DNA of 64,000 nucleotides from Nocardioides seonyuensis (GCF_004683965.1 NZ_CP038436.1:3100001-3164000); one strand, 5' to 3'. Shown: positions 32,010-40,636, counted from the first letter of the stretch. The notes: generated by a model not told the origin, from the letters alone. Made by a program: numbers and translations.

Positions 32010-32326
32010 TTCAGCTTGCGGTCGAGCTCCGCCGCGGCGAAAAAAGCCGACGCCGTCCGCAGGATCTCGTTCGCCCGTCGTAATTCCTTGACCTCACGCT
32101 CGAGCTCGGCGATCCGCTTCGCCTCATCACTGGTCACACCGGGGCGATGACCTTCGTCGATCTCGGTCTGCTGGACCCAGTTGCGCAGCGTCTCGGGGTT
32201 GATCCCGAGCTGCTCACCCACCCGACGCAACGCGCCGCTCCTGGTCGCGGGGTCACGCCGCAGATCGACCGCCATCCGGATCGCCCGCTCCCGAAGCTCC
32301 TCGGGGTACTTCCTCGGTGCTGCCAT
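32006..32326 (-). CDS. IS3-family transposase OrfA (helix-turn-helix)
   Basis: Protein of 106 aa that binds the element ends. HTH of transposase-8 type near 8-60 (RKYPEELRERAIRMAV ... LGINPETLRNWV), then a leucine-zipper helix (EAKRIAELEREVKELRRANEILR) and the FFAAAELDRKLK tail. The heptamer T TTT TTC is in the correct phase (GCT TTT TTC) for -1 slippage into orfB. ATG 32326 is chosen; ATG 32335 would add three residues. Confidence 0.92.
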   Translation of the reverse strand: MAAPRKYPEELRERAIRMAVDLRRDPATRSGALRRVGEQLGINPETLRNWVQQTEIDEGHRPGVTSDEAKRIAELEREVKELRRANEILRTASAFFAAAELDRKLK

Positions 32327-32349
32327 GACTCTCATCCTTCCGTGGAATG

Positions 32350-32378
32350 AGAGCCTCCATCAGACCCGGCACGCGACA
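32350..32378 (-). repeat. IS3 element right terminal inverted repeat
   Basis: 29-bp end upstream of orfA; on the minus strand it begins TGTCGCGTGCCGGGTC. It is paired with 31047-31075. The inner side (32329-32353) also forms a CTCTCAT/ATGAGAG inverted repeat just before the orfA start. Confidence 0.88.
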
Positions 32379-32532
32379 CTCTCCGAGCGGGAAAGGGCTT
32401 GGGTCGAACCTGCGTCGATTCGCCGCTTGTCGGTGTCTGACCCTGGTCCCAGGGAGGTGGGCGGTATCCGCCAGACGATCGCGTCTGTGGATTCGCGAGC
32501 GATCAGCCAGTTGGTCGAAGTAGCGTCCCTTC

Positions 32533-32844
32533 ATGACGCGGTACGAATACGACGAGGAAGCCAGTCAACGGCTTCACATGGACGTCGTTTACGAAATCGA
32601 TGATCGGCCCACTCCAGTGGCCCGATGGGTCGACGCGATGCGTCGATTGAACTCCATCGACGACCCTCTCGCCCGACGCATCTTGATGCTCCATCGCGAC
32701 TGCGGATCCGGCAGCGGCGCGTGCGACAGCGGTTTCGAGGACGAGCCAATCGCTCAGCGCGTCGATTGGGGTTGCGAGACCACGTCGGTGATCGCAAACC
32801 ACTTCGGAGTCGAGTATCCGGCTGCTCCGCCCGAACCCGACTGA
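32533..32844 (+). CDS. small hypothetical protein
   Basis: Protein of 103 aa, acidic, with four cysteines or so in the middle and end (CGSGSGAC, WGCET). It starts at the ATG in CTTCATGACG with no clear ribosome site. Third-position GC is about 60-65 percent, lower than core genes of the window, which fits acquired DNA. It stands alone between the IS element and the helicase gene. I recognise no family. It could also be a chance frame, but the composition of the translated protein looks natural. Confidence 0.5.
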   Translation: MTRYEYDEEASQRLHMDVVYEIDDRPTPVARWVDAMRRLNSIDDPLARRILMLHRDCGSGSGACDSGFEDEPIAQRVDWGCETTSVIANHFGVEYPAAPPEPD

Positions 32845-32972
32845 GCACGTCTTTCCGCCGCAATGGCGTCAACGGATGCGGGCAAGGAGGCATCCATACG
32901 GTGAGGCGCTCTACAGCGCTGCGGACGTGGGCGAGGCGGCTCTATTCGCGGGGGAGACGGCGATAACGTCCG
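32845..32972. other. gap before helicase gene, nothing recognised
   Basis: A 128-nt stretch in which I see no gene. The start of the following helicase is uncertain, so part of this may be its leader. Confidence 0.35.
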
Positions 32973-34709
32973 GTGGTGGCCAGTTCTCGACGACCCAGTG
33001 CTCGTCGACGCAGCGCTTCCTCGCGCCCGAGGGGCGCGCGACAGCAACAGCGGCCGTTACCGACCGCCGGGCCGGGGGAGCGGCTCTGGGTGCTGGATGT
33101 GCCGTACGGGACGCAGGTCGAGGGCGCCATCTGGCACCCTGCCCTCAAGACGCACCTGTACGTCGGGCGCGCCCTGCCCGCGCACCTCGCGCCCTATTCT
33201 CCGGGTCCCTACACGCTCGGTCGATTCATCGAGAACACGCTCAATCCTGACGATCCGACGTCCAACCCCGAGCCGACAGACGCGCTCGAGCCTCGCAGGA
33301 TCCAGTTCGAGGCAGCCGATGCGATCGCTGCGCGGGCCGCGGCGGGAGGGCAGCAGTTCCTGCTCGCCGACGAGCCTGGTGTGGGCAAGACCATCTCCGC
33401 CGTCCTCGGGGCCACCGCGGTGGGCGACCTCCGGGGTGCGCGACGGGTGCTCGTGGTGGCCGACCGGCCCGCCGCGATCACGATCGGCCACTGGTGTCGC
33501 ACGATCACGGCGCTGGGAGACGGCGGTCTGGAGTGGGTCGTGATCACGTGGGACAGGCTGGACAAGGTCAAGGACCACACCTGGGATGTGATCATCGCGG
33601 ACGAGGCCCACGCCTTGCGACGTACGACGACGAAGCGGTGGAAGCTCTGGGCCCGGATCTCCGGACACGGAAAGCCGCACGACAAGGCACCGTTCGTCAT
33701 CGCGACCACCGCGACGCCCGGACACACGCCGCTCGAGCTGCCGTACCTAGCTCCGGCCTATGCGCAGGTGATGGGGGAGTCGATGAAGGAGTGGACCTCG
33801 ACGACGCGACCCGGGGAGGTCTTCGCCGCGGCGCTGGAGCGCCACGGCGTCGGAGTGGAACCGGGACGCTACGGTGCGACGTGGACCAGTGACCCGGCGC
33901 GGCGGGCTGCTGACCTCAAGCTCGTGCGCGGCTGGCTCGACGAGGAGCGGCCCCCGGCGATGCTGCACCGCGCCGCGGCCTGGGGGCCGGTCCCGATCTC
34001 GGGCATGCCCGTGACGCTCACGCCGGCCGAGCGGACGGCGTACGAGGCGGAGTGGGGAGAGTTCTGTCGTGAGATGGACATCGCCCGGCGCGGTCGCAAC
34101 ACGGCGAAGGGGCGGGCCGCCCTCCTGCGGTTCCGGCAGAAGGCCGGGCTCATCCGCGTCGACTCGACGGTTGCCTGGATCGCCCAGCAGGTCCAGGCCG
34201 AACGACAGGTGGCGTGCTCGGTCGAGTTCGTCGCGACCGCCGCCGACCCGATCGCCGACCGGCTGCGCGACCTCGGCATCGAAGTCGCCTCGATCTACGG
34301 TCGCGACCGGTTCGACCCAGAGGCCGAGCGGCTCCGGTTCCAGACCGGGCAGGCGCCGGTCTGCGTCTTCACCACGGTCGCCTCGATCAGCCTCCACGCC
34401 GGTGAGACCCTCGCCGACGGCCGCCGTGCGAGCACAGCGCCGCGGGTCGGTGTCTTCCACCAGGCGCGCTTCTCCGGCATCGCCGGACGGCAGGTGACCG
34501 GCCGCACCCACCGCGACCACCAGGTCTCGCCGTGGCACATCGCGTACGCCGAAGGCACCGTCGAGGAGCAGGTCGGCAAGGTGATGGTGGAGCGGATCGC
34601 CGCTGCCTCCGACACCGTGGGCGGCGACACCACCGGCCTCGCCGACCTCGCCCAGCTCCTCGGAGCTGACTGGCTCCCCATCACGACCCTCACCGAGGAC
34701 GGCACCTGA
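32973..34709 (+). CDS. SNF2/DEAH-type DNA helicase, probably acquired
   Basis: Superfamily 2 ATPase of 578 aa. Walker A DEPGVGKT (133-140), Walker B/DEAH IIADEAH (207-213), motif III TTATP (245-249) and a motif VI-like GRQVTGRTHRDHQ in the C-terminal half. This is the two-RecA core of small SNF2-like helicases found in actinobacteriophages and integrated elements, without the extra domains of chromosomal SNF2 proteins. Residues 1-36 are Arg/Ser-rich and may not be translated; similar proteins as I recall begin near GERLWVLDVPYG, so GTG at 33090 is an alternative start. Convergent with rnpB, 12 nt apart. It is the last gene of the accessory stretch that includes the IS element. Confidence 0.85.
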   Translation: MVASSRRPSARRRSASSRPRGARQQQRPLPTAGPGERLWVLDVPYGTQVEGAIWHPALKTHLYVGRALPAHLAPYSPGPYTLGRFIENTLNPDDPTSNPEPTDALEPRRIQFEAADAIAARAAAGGQQFLLADEPGVGKTISAVLGATAVGDLRGARRVLVVADRPAAITIGHWCRTITALGDGGLEWVVITWDRLDKVKDHTWDVIIADEAHALRRTTTKRWKLWARISGHGKPHDKAPFVIATTATPGHTPLELPYLAPAYAQVMGESMKEWTSTTRPGEVFAAALERHGVGVEPGRYGATWTSDPARRAADLKLVRGWLDEERPPAMLHRAAAWGPVPISGMPVTLTPAERTAYEAEWGEFCREMDIARRGRNTAKGRAALLRFRQKAGLIRVDSTVAWIAQQVQAERQVACSVEFVATAADPIADRLRDLGIEVASIYGRDRFDPEAERLRFQTGQAPVCVFTTVASISLHAGETLADGRRASTAPRVGVFHQARFSGIAGRQVTGRTHRDHQVSPWHIAYAEGTVEEQVGKVMVERIAAASDTVGGDTTGLADLAQLLGADWLPITTLTEDGT

Positions 34710-34721
34710 CCGGGACGTGAA

Positions 34722-35100
34722 GCGAATGGGCTGGCCTGTAGGCCGGGTTCTGTCCGCCGCTGGTGCGGCGGGGCGACCATCCATCTGGGGGAGCCGTTGC
34801 CGACCCCCTCGTGCGATCTACCCGTGCGCTCGGGCGGGCCGCCCTCGAACGCGCACTGTCTGATCTTGCTCCGGGTGGGGTTTACCTAGCTGCTCCGGTC
34901 GCCCGGAGCACTGGTGGTCTCTTGCACCACCGTTTCACCCTTGCCGCCCGGCAAGCCGGGAGGCGGTCTGTTCTCTGTGGCACTGTCCCGCGGGTTGCCC
35001 CGGATGGCTGTTGGCCATCACCCTGCCCTGTGGAGCCCGGACCTTCCTCGCCACTACCGCCGGAGCGGAGGTGTCGCGGTCGCCCGGCCAGCCCATTCGC
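34722..35100 (-). ncRNA. rnpB: RNase P RNA (type A)
   Basis: Catalytic RNA of RNase P, which trims tRNA 5' ends. The two ends pair perfectly over 15 bp (GCGAATGGGCTGGCC with GGCCAGCCCATTCGC), forming P1. On the minus strand the conserved block GAGGAAAGTCCGGGCTCC starts about 50 nt from the 5' end and the conserved ACAGAACCCGGCCTAC lies near the 3' end. Length of 379 nt is normal for actinobacteria. It lies 9 nt from the stop codon of map. Confidence 0.96.
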
Positions 35101-35109
35101 AGGACCAGT

Positions 35110-35970
35110 CTAGGGGAGCGTCAGCACTTCCGCGCCGGTGTCAGTGACGAGCAGCGTGTGCTCGAACTGGGCCGAGCGCTTGCGGTCCTTGGTGACCACG
35201 GTCCAGCCGTCGTCCCACATGTCGTAGTCGTGGGTGCCGAGGTTCAGCATCGGCTCGATGGTGAACGTCATGCCGGCCTGGATCTCGGTCGAGAAGTAGT
35301 CGTCGTCGTAGTGGGGCACGACCAGGCCCGAGTGGAAGGCAGTGCCGATCCCGTGGCCGGTGAAGTCGCGTACGACGCCGTAGCCGAAGCGCCGGGCGTA
35401 GGACTCGATCACCCGGCCGATGATGTTGATGCGACGTCCGGGCCGCACGGCCTTGATGGCGCGGTCGAGGGCCTCCCTGGTGCGCTCGACGAGGAGCCGC
35501 GACTCCTCGTCGACGTCGCCGGCGAGGAAGGTGGCGTTGGTGTCGCCGTGCACGCCACCGATGAAGGCGGTGATGTCGATGTTGACGATGTCACCGTCCT
35601 GCACCACGCGACTGTCGGGGATGCCGTGGCAGATCACCTCGTTGACGCTGGAGCACAGTGACTTGGGGAAACCGCGGTAGCCGAGGGTGGAGGGGTAGGC
35701 GCCGTTGTCGCAGAGGAACTCGTGGCCGATCCGGTCGAGCTCGTCGGTGGTGATGCCGGGGACGACGTGGGAGCCCACGAGCTCGCGTGCCTGCGCTGCC
35801 AGGCGTCCGGCGACGCGCATCCGCGCGATCGTGTCGGCGTCCTTCACCTCGGACCCGGTGAACTTCGCGGGCGTCGGGCGGTCGACGTACTCGGGACGGG
35901 GGATGTGCGGGGGCACCGGGCGACGCGGCGAGATCACGGCGGGCTGGACGGTGGGGGCAGCGGTGGACAC
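35110..35970 (-). CDS. map: methionine aminopeptidase type I
   Basis: Removes the initiator Met from new proteins; 286 aa. Metal ligands Asp132, Asp143, His206, Glu239 and Glu270 and the substrate-binding His115 can be placed. The N-terminal 40 residues form the proline-rich extension with an SH3-binding-like [10 protein letters not shown] segment typical of mycobacterial MapB-type enzymes. GTG 35970 is the start: TACACT ends 7 nt upstream on the minus strand and there is no SD. A longer frame to 36573 is a shadow of the divergent genes. Confidence 0.95.
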   Translation of the reverse strand: MSTAAPTVQPAVISPRRPVPPHIPRPEYVDRPTPAKFTGSEVKDADTIARMRVAGRLAAQARELVGSHVVPGITTDELDRIGHEFLCDNGAYPSTLGYRGFPKSLCSSVNEVICHGIPDSRVVQDGDIVNIDITAFIGGVHGDTNATFLAGDVDEESRLLVERTREALDRAIKAVRPGRRINIIGRVIESYARRFGYGVVRDFTGHGIGTAFHSGLVVPHYDDDYFSTEIQAGMTFTIEPMLNLGTHDYDMWDDGWTVVTKDRKRSAQFEHTLLVTDTGAEVLTLP

Positions 35971-36014
35971 GAGGGCGAGTGTAGTTTCCGGCCCGCTCTT
36001 GTAGGTTCTCAGCC
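35971..36014. promoter_or_regulatory. divergent leaderless promoters for map and the 74-aa protein
   Basis: In a 44-nt gap, TACACT on the minus strand (35983-35978) ends 7 nt before the map GTG, and TAGGTT on the plus strand (36002-36007) ends 7 nt before the ATG at 36015. Neither gene has an SD. No convincing -35 is seen, as is usual for TANNNT promoters in actinobacteria. Confidence 0.6.
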
Positions 36015-36239
36015 ATGAGCGAGAACGAGTACTGGTTCTGCCTGACCCACCGTGCCGTCGAAGGCTCGGAGGGATGCCGCAACGCCGACCGCCTCGGGCC
36101 CTACGAGTCGGCCGAGGAGGCCTCTCGCGCGCTCGAGCGCGTGCAGGAGCGCAACGAGGCCTGGGACAACGACCCCGACTGGAACGACGACGGGCCGGCC
36201 TCCGGGGACGGCCTCGCCGACGGCACGCCCGACAGCTGA
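36015..36239 (+). CDS. small conserved actinobacterial protein
   Basis: Protein of 74 aa. The N-terminal half, with [24 protein letters not shown] followed by [20 protein letters not shown], is a conserved small-protein family in actinobacteria that I recognise by pattern but which has no assigned function. It has two cysteines and no membrane segment. It begins with a leaderless-type promoter and is followed after one base by the membrane-protein gene. Confidence 0.82.
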   Translation: MSENEYWFCLTHRAVEGSEGCRNADRLGPYESAEEASRALERVQERNEAWDNDPDWNDDGPASGDGLADGTPDS

Positions 36240-36240
36240 G

Positions 36241-36519
36241 GTGACCGGCACTCCCGTGCGCGAGGCCCCGTCGCCGTGGGCCATCGCAGGCATGGTGGGG
36301 ATGGCGTGCGTGCTCTTCATGATCGTGACCACGCCCTTGGTGACGGCCACCCCGTGGTGGGCGGTCGCGCTCCTCGTCGTGGCGTGGGTCGGTGCGTTGC
36401 TGGTCTCGGTGGCGTGGTTCGTCCGCCGACCCAGGATGTTGCCGGTCCTCGCGGTGGCGATGGCGGTGGTGTGGTTCGCGACGATCGTGCTGGGGGCGCG
36501 CTACCTCACCTGGGGCTGA
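36241..36519 (+). CDS. small integral membrane protein
   Basis: Protein of 92 aa with three predicted transmembrane helices (about 14-33, 39-60 and 66-86) and a basic RRPRM loop between the second and third. The GTG is one base past the previous stop, so it is probably co-translated with the 74-aa protein. The 3' end overlaps the convergent dehydrogenase gene by 14 nt. No family recognised. Confidence 0.75.
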   Translation: MTGTPVREAPSPWAIAGMVGMACVLFMIVTTPLVTATPWWAVALLVVAWVGALLVSVAWFVRRPRMLPVLAVAMAVVWFATIVLGARYLTWG

Positions 36520-37684
36520 CCCGCAGGACCCGGTCCCGTCCGTCGCCGTTGTCGGTGGTGACGAGCAGGTCACCGTTCCGTGTCGAGGTCACCGAGCGCA
36601 ACCGTCCGAACTTGCGCAGCGCCCGGGGCTGGCGCATCGACTGGAACGCCCCGATGTCGTCGAAGCCCATGAAGAGCACCCGCGATCCCTTCAGGGCGGC
36701 CACGGCGAGGGTGCCCCGCAGCGAGCCCCACCTCTTGCCGCGGACCCACGCCGCCCCCGACGTCGCGACCGTCGGCTCGCCGGAGGACCAGGCTGCGTCC
36801 TCCTGCTTGCCCGGGAGCGACTGGTCGGTCATCGGCACGGACTCGTTGTAGCCGGGGACCGGGTTCCAGCCGTAGTCGGCGCCGGCGACGAGCAGGTTGA
36901 CCTCGTCGTCGCGGTAGCTCCCGTGCTCGACCGACCAGACGGTCCCGCCGGGCCGCAGGGCGAGCCCCTGGACGTTGCGGTGGCCGTAGGTCAGCACGTA
37001 GCGCCGGGCGCCGCTCAGATCGTCCCAGTTGTTGCTCGGGTGCGGCTTCCCGGTGCTCGCCACCAGGCGGAGCACCTTCCCGCCGAGGGACTCGAGGTCG
37101 CGAGGATTGGTGCCCACGGCGGCGTCCCCGGTGCCCACGTAGAGAGCGTCGCTGCGGCGGTCGAGCAGCAGCCGGCAACCCCCGTGGCGACCGCTCGTCG
37201 CGGGCAGACCGCCCAGGACGGTACGGCGCTTGCTCAGCGACCGCCACGAGCTGTTGACCTTCCACCTGGTGACCCTGACCTCGTGACCACGCGAGGTGGT
37301 GGCGCCATGGCACGCCCACAGGGTGCGGCTGCTCGGATCGACCGCCATCGAGAGCAGGCCGGTCTCCCCGGAGACCCACACGAGCTTGGACAGGTTGGCC
37401 AGGGTGCGTCGCTTGCCGTGTCGTACGACGCTGATGCGGGCGCGGTCACGCTCGGTGACGAGGATGCGGCCGCCGGGCGCCGGCTGCGCGTCCCAGGCGT
37501 GGTCGAGCCCTCGCGCAACCGTGCGGACCCGTAGGCCCGGCAGTGCCCGGGCCGCGAGCTCACCCTTCGTCGCGGCGACCCGTGACGTCGCGGTGTGCTC
37601 GGGCGGCGCCGTGTGACCCGGGGCGAACCCCAGCGGGAGCAGAGGCGCGAGCAGGGCCAGGGCGACGAGACGAGATCTCCGCAT
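36506..37684 (-). CDS. secreted sorbosone-dehydrogenase-like beta-propeller protein
   Basis: Protein of 392 aa with a Sec signal peptide ([20 protein letters not shown]). The rest is the PQQ-dependent glucose/sorbosone dehydrogenase type six-bladed propeller: [14 protein letters not shown] near 70-83, [19 protein letters not shown] near 165-183, [13 protein letters not shown] and [12 protein letters not shown]. It would oxidise an aldose sugar in the cell envelope if PQQ is available; no PQQ genes are in this window. The start at 37684 has TACGGT ending 7 nt upstream. Convergent overlap with the membrane-protein gene. Confidence 0.88.
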   Translation of the reverse strand: MRRSRLVALALLAPLLPLGFAPGHTAPPEHTATSRVAATKGELAARALPGLRVRTVARGLDHAWDAQPAPGGRILVTERDRARISVVRHGKRRTLANLSKLVWVSGETGLLSMAVDPSSRTLWACHGATTSRGHEVRVTRWKVNSSWRSLSKRRTVLGGLPATSGRHGGCRLLLDRRSDALYVGTGDAAVGTNPRDLESLGGKVLRLVASTGKPHPSNNWDDLSGARRYVLTYGHRNVQGLALRPGGTVWSVEHGSYRDDEVNLLVAGADYGWNPVPGYNESVPMTDQSLPGKQEDAAWSSGEPTVATSGAAWVRGKRWGSLRGTLAVAALKGSRVLFMGFDDIGAFQSMRQPRALRKFGRLRSVTSTRNGDLLVTTDNGDGRDRVLRVSPR

Positions 37685-37750
37685 GGCCGAAACCGTACGC
37701 CGACGGGAGGGACGTCGGAAGGCTGGCGTGGTGACCGAGAGCTGCGGCAC

Positions 37751-37866
37751 CCTGGCGGCACATCACATGTCGTACGGCGACCGTGGCGGCACAGCGCATG
37801 GAAATCGGGCCGTGAGGCGTCAGGTGCCGCCACCTTCGGTGGAGCCGATGTCGTGTGCCGCCACCC
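37751..37866. repeat. inverted pair of GGCGGCAC / GTGCCGCC doublets
   Basis: Between the dehydrogenase gene and panB the core GGCGGCAC occurs at 37754 and 37786, and its complement GTGCCGCC at 37824 and 37856. The members of each pair are 32 bp apart, so the block is an imperfect inverted repeat of two 40-odd-bp arms. An 11-bp perfect match is GTGGCGGCACA (37783) with TGTGCCGCCAC (37854). No gene lies in it. Confidence 0.6.
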
Positions 37867-37871
37867 TGGGG

Positions 37872-38738
37872 CTAGAACGTGTGCTCCGGGCCCGGGAACG
37901 TCCCGGCGCGGACATCTTCGGCGTAGGCCCGGGCCCCCTCGAGCAGGGCGCCGTGGACGTCGGCGTACTGCTTGACGAAGCGCGCCATCCTGCCCGTGCG
38001 CAGGCCGAAGGCGTCCTGCCACACCAGGACCTGCCCGTCGCAGCCGTTGCCGGCGCCGATGCCGATGGTCGGGATGACGAGCTCCTTGCTCACCTGCTCG
38101 GCGACGTCGCCCGGCACCATCTCCATCACCACAGCGAAGGCTCCGGCCTCCTGGACGGCACGGGCGTCGCGAAGGATCCGCTCGGCGGTCTCGCCGCGAC
38201 CCTGGACGCGGTAGCCGCCGAGGGTGTGCTCGCTCTGGGGGGTGAAACCGATGTGGGCCATGACGGGGATGCCGCCCTGGGTGCACTTCTCGATGACCGG
38301 CGCCATTTCCGCGCCGCCCTCGAGCTTCACGCAGTGGGCGCCGGCCTCCTTCATGAAGCGGACGGCGGTGAGGTAGCCCTGCTCTGGACTGGCCTGGTAG
38401 CTGCCGAACGGCAGGTCGCCCACCACCATCGCCCGGGTGACGCTGCGTGCGACCGCACGGGTGAGCGGAAGGAGCTCGTCGACGGTCACGGGCAGCGAGG
38501 TCTCGTTGCCGAAGACGTTGTTGGAGGCCGAGTCACCGACCAGCAGCAGGTCGATCCCGGCCTCGTCGAAGGTGGCGGCGGTGTACATGTCGTAGGCCGT
38601 CAGCATCGTGATCTTCTCGCCACGCTCCTTCATCTCGCGGAGATGATGGGTGCGGACGCGCTTGACGGGCGCAGCCGGCGCGTTCGCCGAGTCCTTGGTG
38701 GCGGGGCCGGAGCCGTAGGGCGCGGTCTCTTCGCTCAT
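37872..38738 (-). CDS. panB: 3-methyl-2-oxobutanoate hydroxymethyltransferase
   Basis: First committed enzyme of pantothenate (vitamin B5) synthesis, 288 aa: transfers a hydroxymethyl group from methylene-tetrahydrofolate to 2-oxoisovalerate. Conserved blocks: [25 protein letters not shown] (Mg-binding Asp), [22 protein letters not shown] and PTIGIGAG near 218-225. The ATG at 38738 has GAGGAG 5 nt upstream. The N-terminal 25 residues are a non-conserved extension. It stands alone here without panC or panD. Confidence 0.95.
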   Translation of the reverse strand: MSEETAPYGSGPATKDSANAPAAPVKRVRTHHLREMKERGEKITMLTAYDMYTAATFDEAGIDLLLVGDSASNNVFGNETSLPVTVDELLPLTRAVARSVTRAMVVGDLPFGSYQASPEQGYLTAVRFMKEAGAHCVKLEGGAEMAPVIEKCTQGGIPVMAHIGFTPQSEHTLGGYRVQGRGETAERILRDARAVQEAGAFAVVMEMVPGDVAEQVSKELVIPTIGIGAGNGCDGQVLVWQDAFGLRTGRMARFVKQYADVHGALLEGARAYAEDVRAGTFPGPEHTF

Positions 38739-38800
38739 GGTCACTCCTCGTCATCTCGCGGCTCCCTGCTGGAGTCCACGGACCGTCTTCAAGGCTAGTA

Positions 38801-38866
38801 GTGACCGGCGAGTACGACGCTGTGGTGCCGGTCACGCAGCGACATCGGTCCCGCGGGGAGATGTCG
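38801..38866. promoter_or_regulatory. two inverted repeats in the panB / sigma-factor gap
   Basis: GTGACCGGC (38801-38809) pairs with GCCGGTCAC (38827-38835), and CGACATC (38840-38846) with GATGTCG (38860-38866); the second encloses CCCGCGGG, so it is nearly symmetrical over 27 bp. Both lie in the 177-nt divergent gap. They may be operators or leader hairpins for the sigma-factor gene at 38916. Confidence 0.5.
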
Positions 38867-38915
38867 TGCCAACCATTCGGGGTCGGGATCGCGTTGACTG
38901 GGTGGAGGAGGGTCG

Positions 38916-39401
38916 ATGGACGAGCAGGGGTTCACCGAGTGGGCGGGTGGCTGCCAGCGACAGCTCCTGCGCTCGGCGTACCTGCTGACCGGTGACCTGC
39001 ACCGCGCCGAGGACCTCGTCCAGGAGGCGCTGACCAAGGTGGCGCTGCGCTGGGGTCGGCTGCACGACGGCAACGCGCTGGGCTACGCGCTCCGCATCAT
39101 CACCAACGACAACATCTCGTGGTGGCGCCGGAGGCGCGACGTACTCGTCGAGGTGCGCGAGGTGTCGGTCGCCGCGAGCGAGCCGGAGATCGCGCTGGTC
39201 GTGCAGCGCTCCTTGCAGCGACTCACCCACGCACAGCGCGCCGTCGTGGTGCTCCGCCACTTCGACGACCTCACCGAGAGGGAGACCGCGGAGATCCTCG
39301 GAGTCAGCATCGGGACGGTCAAGAGCCAGAACGCGGCCGCGCTGGCCCGGCTCCGGGACGGCGCCCCCGAGCTGCTCGAACTCATCGGGAGGACACCATG
39401 A
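38916..39401 (+). CDS. ECF sigma factor, SigE-like actinobacterial group
   Basis: RNA polymerase sigma factor of 161 aa with region 2 (LLRSAYLLTGDLHRAEDLVQEALTKV, residues 18-43) and region 4 (LTHAQRAVVVLRHFDDLTERETAEILGVSIGTVKSQ, about 103-138). It is of the group often labelled SigE-family, paired with a membrane anti-sigma protein. A GGAGGAGGG site lies before the ATG. Its stop overlaps the start of the next gene (ATGA), which is probably the anti-sigma partner. Two inverted repeats upstream may regulate it. Confidence 0.93.
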   Translation: MDEQGFTEWAGGCQRQLLRSAYLLTGDLHRAEDLVQEALTKVALRWGRLHDGNALGYALRIITNDNISWWRRRRDVLVEVREVSVAASEPEIALVVQRSLQRLTHAQRAVVVLRHFDDLTERETAEILGVSIGTVKSQNAAALARLRDGAPELLELIGRTP

Positions 39402-40636
39402 AGGACCACGAGCTGGCGGACGTCCTGGCCCGAGCGAGTGACCACGTGGTCGCCCCCGATCTGGCTGGTACGGCATGGGCCGCGGCCGAGCGTCGTCGAC
39501 GCGGGCGTCGTGCCGGGCTCGCGTGCATCGCAGCCTCCCTCGTCCTCGTCGGAGGCGCCGTTGCGCTTCACGTGGGCGATCGCAACGAGAGGGTGGGGCC
39601 GGCGGAGACGCCGAGCCCGGTGCCCTCGACCTCGTCGGATCCCGTCGACAGCGACGACGCCACCCAGCCGGTCTGGGACCCCTTCACGCTCACCGAGGCC
39701 CCGATGCGAGCCTCGGTGCTGCCCACCGACCTCGACCCACCCACCATCGCGCCGTCGATCCAGGAACAGCCGCTGCCGGACATCGTGGTCGCGTGGCCCG
39801 AGGAGGGTGCGGACTTGCGCGTCCTGGGGAGCGACCAGCAGTGGCGGAGCGTGCCCGGCACGGCGGATGCGATCAGCCGCAGCCTGCGCGACGTGGTCGA
39901 TCCCGCCATCAGCCCGGACGGCGCGAGGGTCGCCATGTCCACCGATGCGGGAATCCTGGTCGTGGAGGCGAACGGGGGTCGGAGCGTCATTTCGTGGCCG
40001 CCCGCGCTGGAGGGGCCGTTCGACACCCGTCCGCGTCTGCTGTGGCTGCCGGGCGACGAGGGCTTCGTCGTACTGCACTGGAAGCGGCCGTGGCTGGTGG
40101 ACCTCGACGGCAAGGGTGCGCCAGCGCCGTTCGGTGGGATGTACGGAGGCGGTGTGATGGTGGATCCGGACACCGGGACCGTCCGTGATCGAGCGGAGGC
40201 CTACGGTGCGCTCCGGACATGGAACGACCATGACGACGCGTCCTCGGTCATTCTCGGAGGGTACGGCGAGCGCTTCGTGACTCGTTTCGGCCTCGTCGCC
40301 TACACCGGGAACCCCGGATCGGGCGGATTCGGTGTGCCCAGGTCGGGGCCGGTGGTGGTCGATCCCGCCAGCGGCGAGGTGCTCGCCTTCGCCCCCATCC
40401 GCGACCGGAACTCCGTCTACAGCGACAACGGTCACCTGACCGCGCTCGGCTTCCTCGACGAGGCGACCGTTCTCCTGATGGTGAGGCCCATGGACTTCCG
40501 GACCATGGAACCCGAGGAAGGCGTCAGCCACCTCGTGGCGTGGACCTACGAGACGGGTGAGTTCGAGGTGCTGTCACGAGGTGACCGGGACCTGCGCCTG
40601 GCGGCATTCGCCCCCGCGCTGATCGGCAACCGCTAG
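39398..40636 (+). CDS. membrane protein partner of the sigma factor (putative anti-sigma)
   Basis: Protein of 412 aa. Residues 1-35 are a cytosolic segment, residues 38-58 one transmembrane helix (after RRRRGRR), and residues 60-412 an exported domain that looks like a WD40/TolB-type beta-propeller (SPDGARVAMSTDAGILVVE and LLWLPGDEGFVVLHWKRPWLVDLDG). Position and ATGA overlap with the sigma gene make an anti-sigma role likely; I do not see the zinc HxxxCxxC motif. Similar gene pairs are common in Nocardioides and relatives. The stop codon shares CTAG with the convergent methyltransferase stop. Confidence 0.8.
   Translation: MKDHELADVLARASDHVVAPDLAGTAWAAAERRRRGRRAGLACIAASLVLVGGAVALHVGDRNERVGPAETPSPVPSTSSDPVDSDDATQPVWDPFTLTEAPMRASVLPTDLDPPTIAPSIQEQPLPDIVVAWPEEGADLRVLGSDQQWRSVPGTADAISRSLRDVVDPAISPDGARVAMSTDAGILVVEANGGRSVISWPPALEGPFDTRPRLLWLPGDEGFVVLHWKRPWLVDLDGKGAPAPFGGMYGGGVMVDPDTGTVRDRAEAYGALRTWNDHDDASSVILGGYGERFVTRFGLVAYTGNPGSGGFGVPRSGPVVVDPASGEVLAFAPIRDRNSVYSDNGHLTALGFLDEATVLLMVRPMDFRTMEPEEGVSHLVAWTYETGEFEVLSRGDRDLRLAAFAPALIGNR

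Larger units (their letters stand above)
31047..32378 (-). mobile_element. IS3-family insertion sequence, complete
   Basis: Element of 1332 bp bounded by 29-bp terminal inverted repeats that begin TGTCGCGTGCCGGGT and differ at four positions. It carries orfA and orfB on the minus strand in the usual IS3 arrangement. Size fits the family. The flanks (GAGGATC on the left, CTCTCCG on the right) show no convincing 3-5 bp target duplication. Both ends and both frames are intact, so it may still be active. Confidence 0.92.

Noticed and set aside
32329..32353. Third copy of the CTCTCAT/ATGAGAG operator
   Set aside because: The half-sites are 11 nt apart rather than 2 and lie inside the IS end; no phased CTCA follows. 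Likely chance or a transposase control hairpin.
32876..33250. Open frame MRARRHPYGEALYS... before the helicase
   Set aside because: Out of frame with the helicase and without its own family or start signal; a shadow or a degraded leader.
38916..40636. Zinc-binding anti-sigma (ZAS) motif in the sigma partner
   Set aside because: No H-x3-C-x2-C motif is present; the anti-sigma role is inferred only from position and membrane topology.
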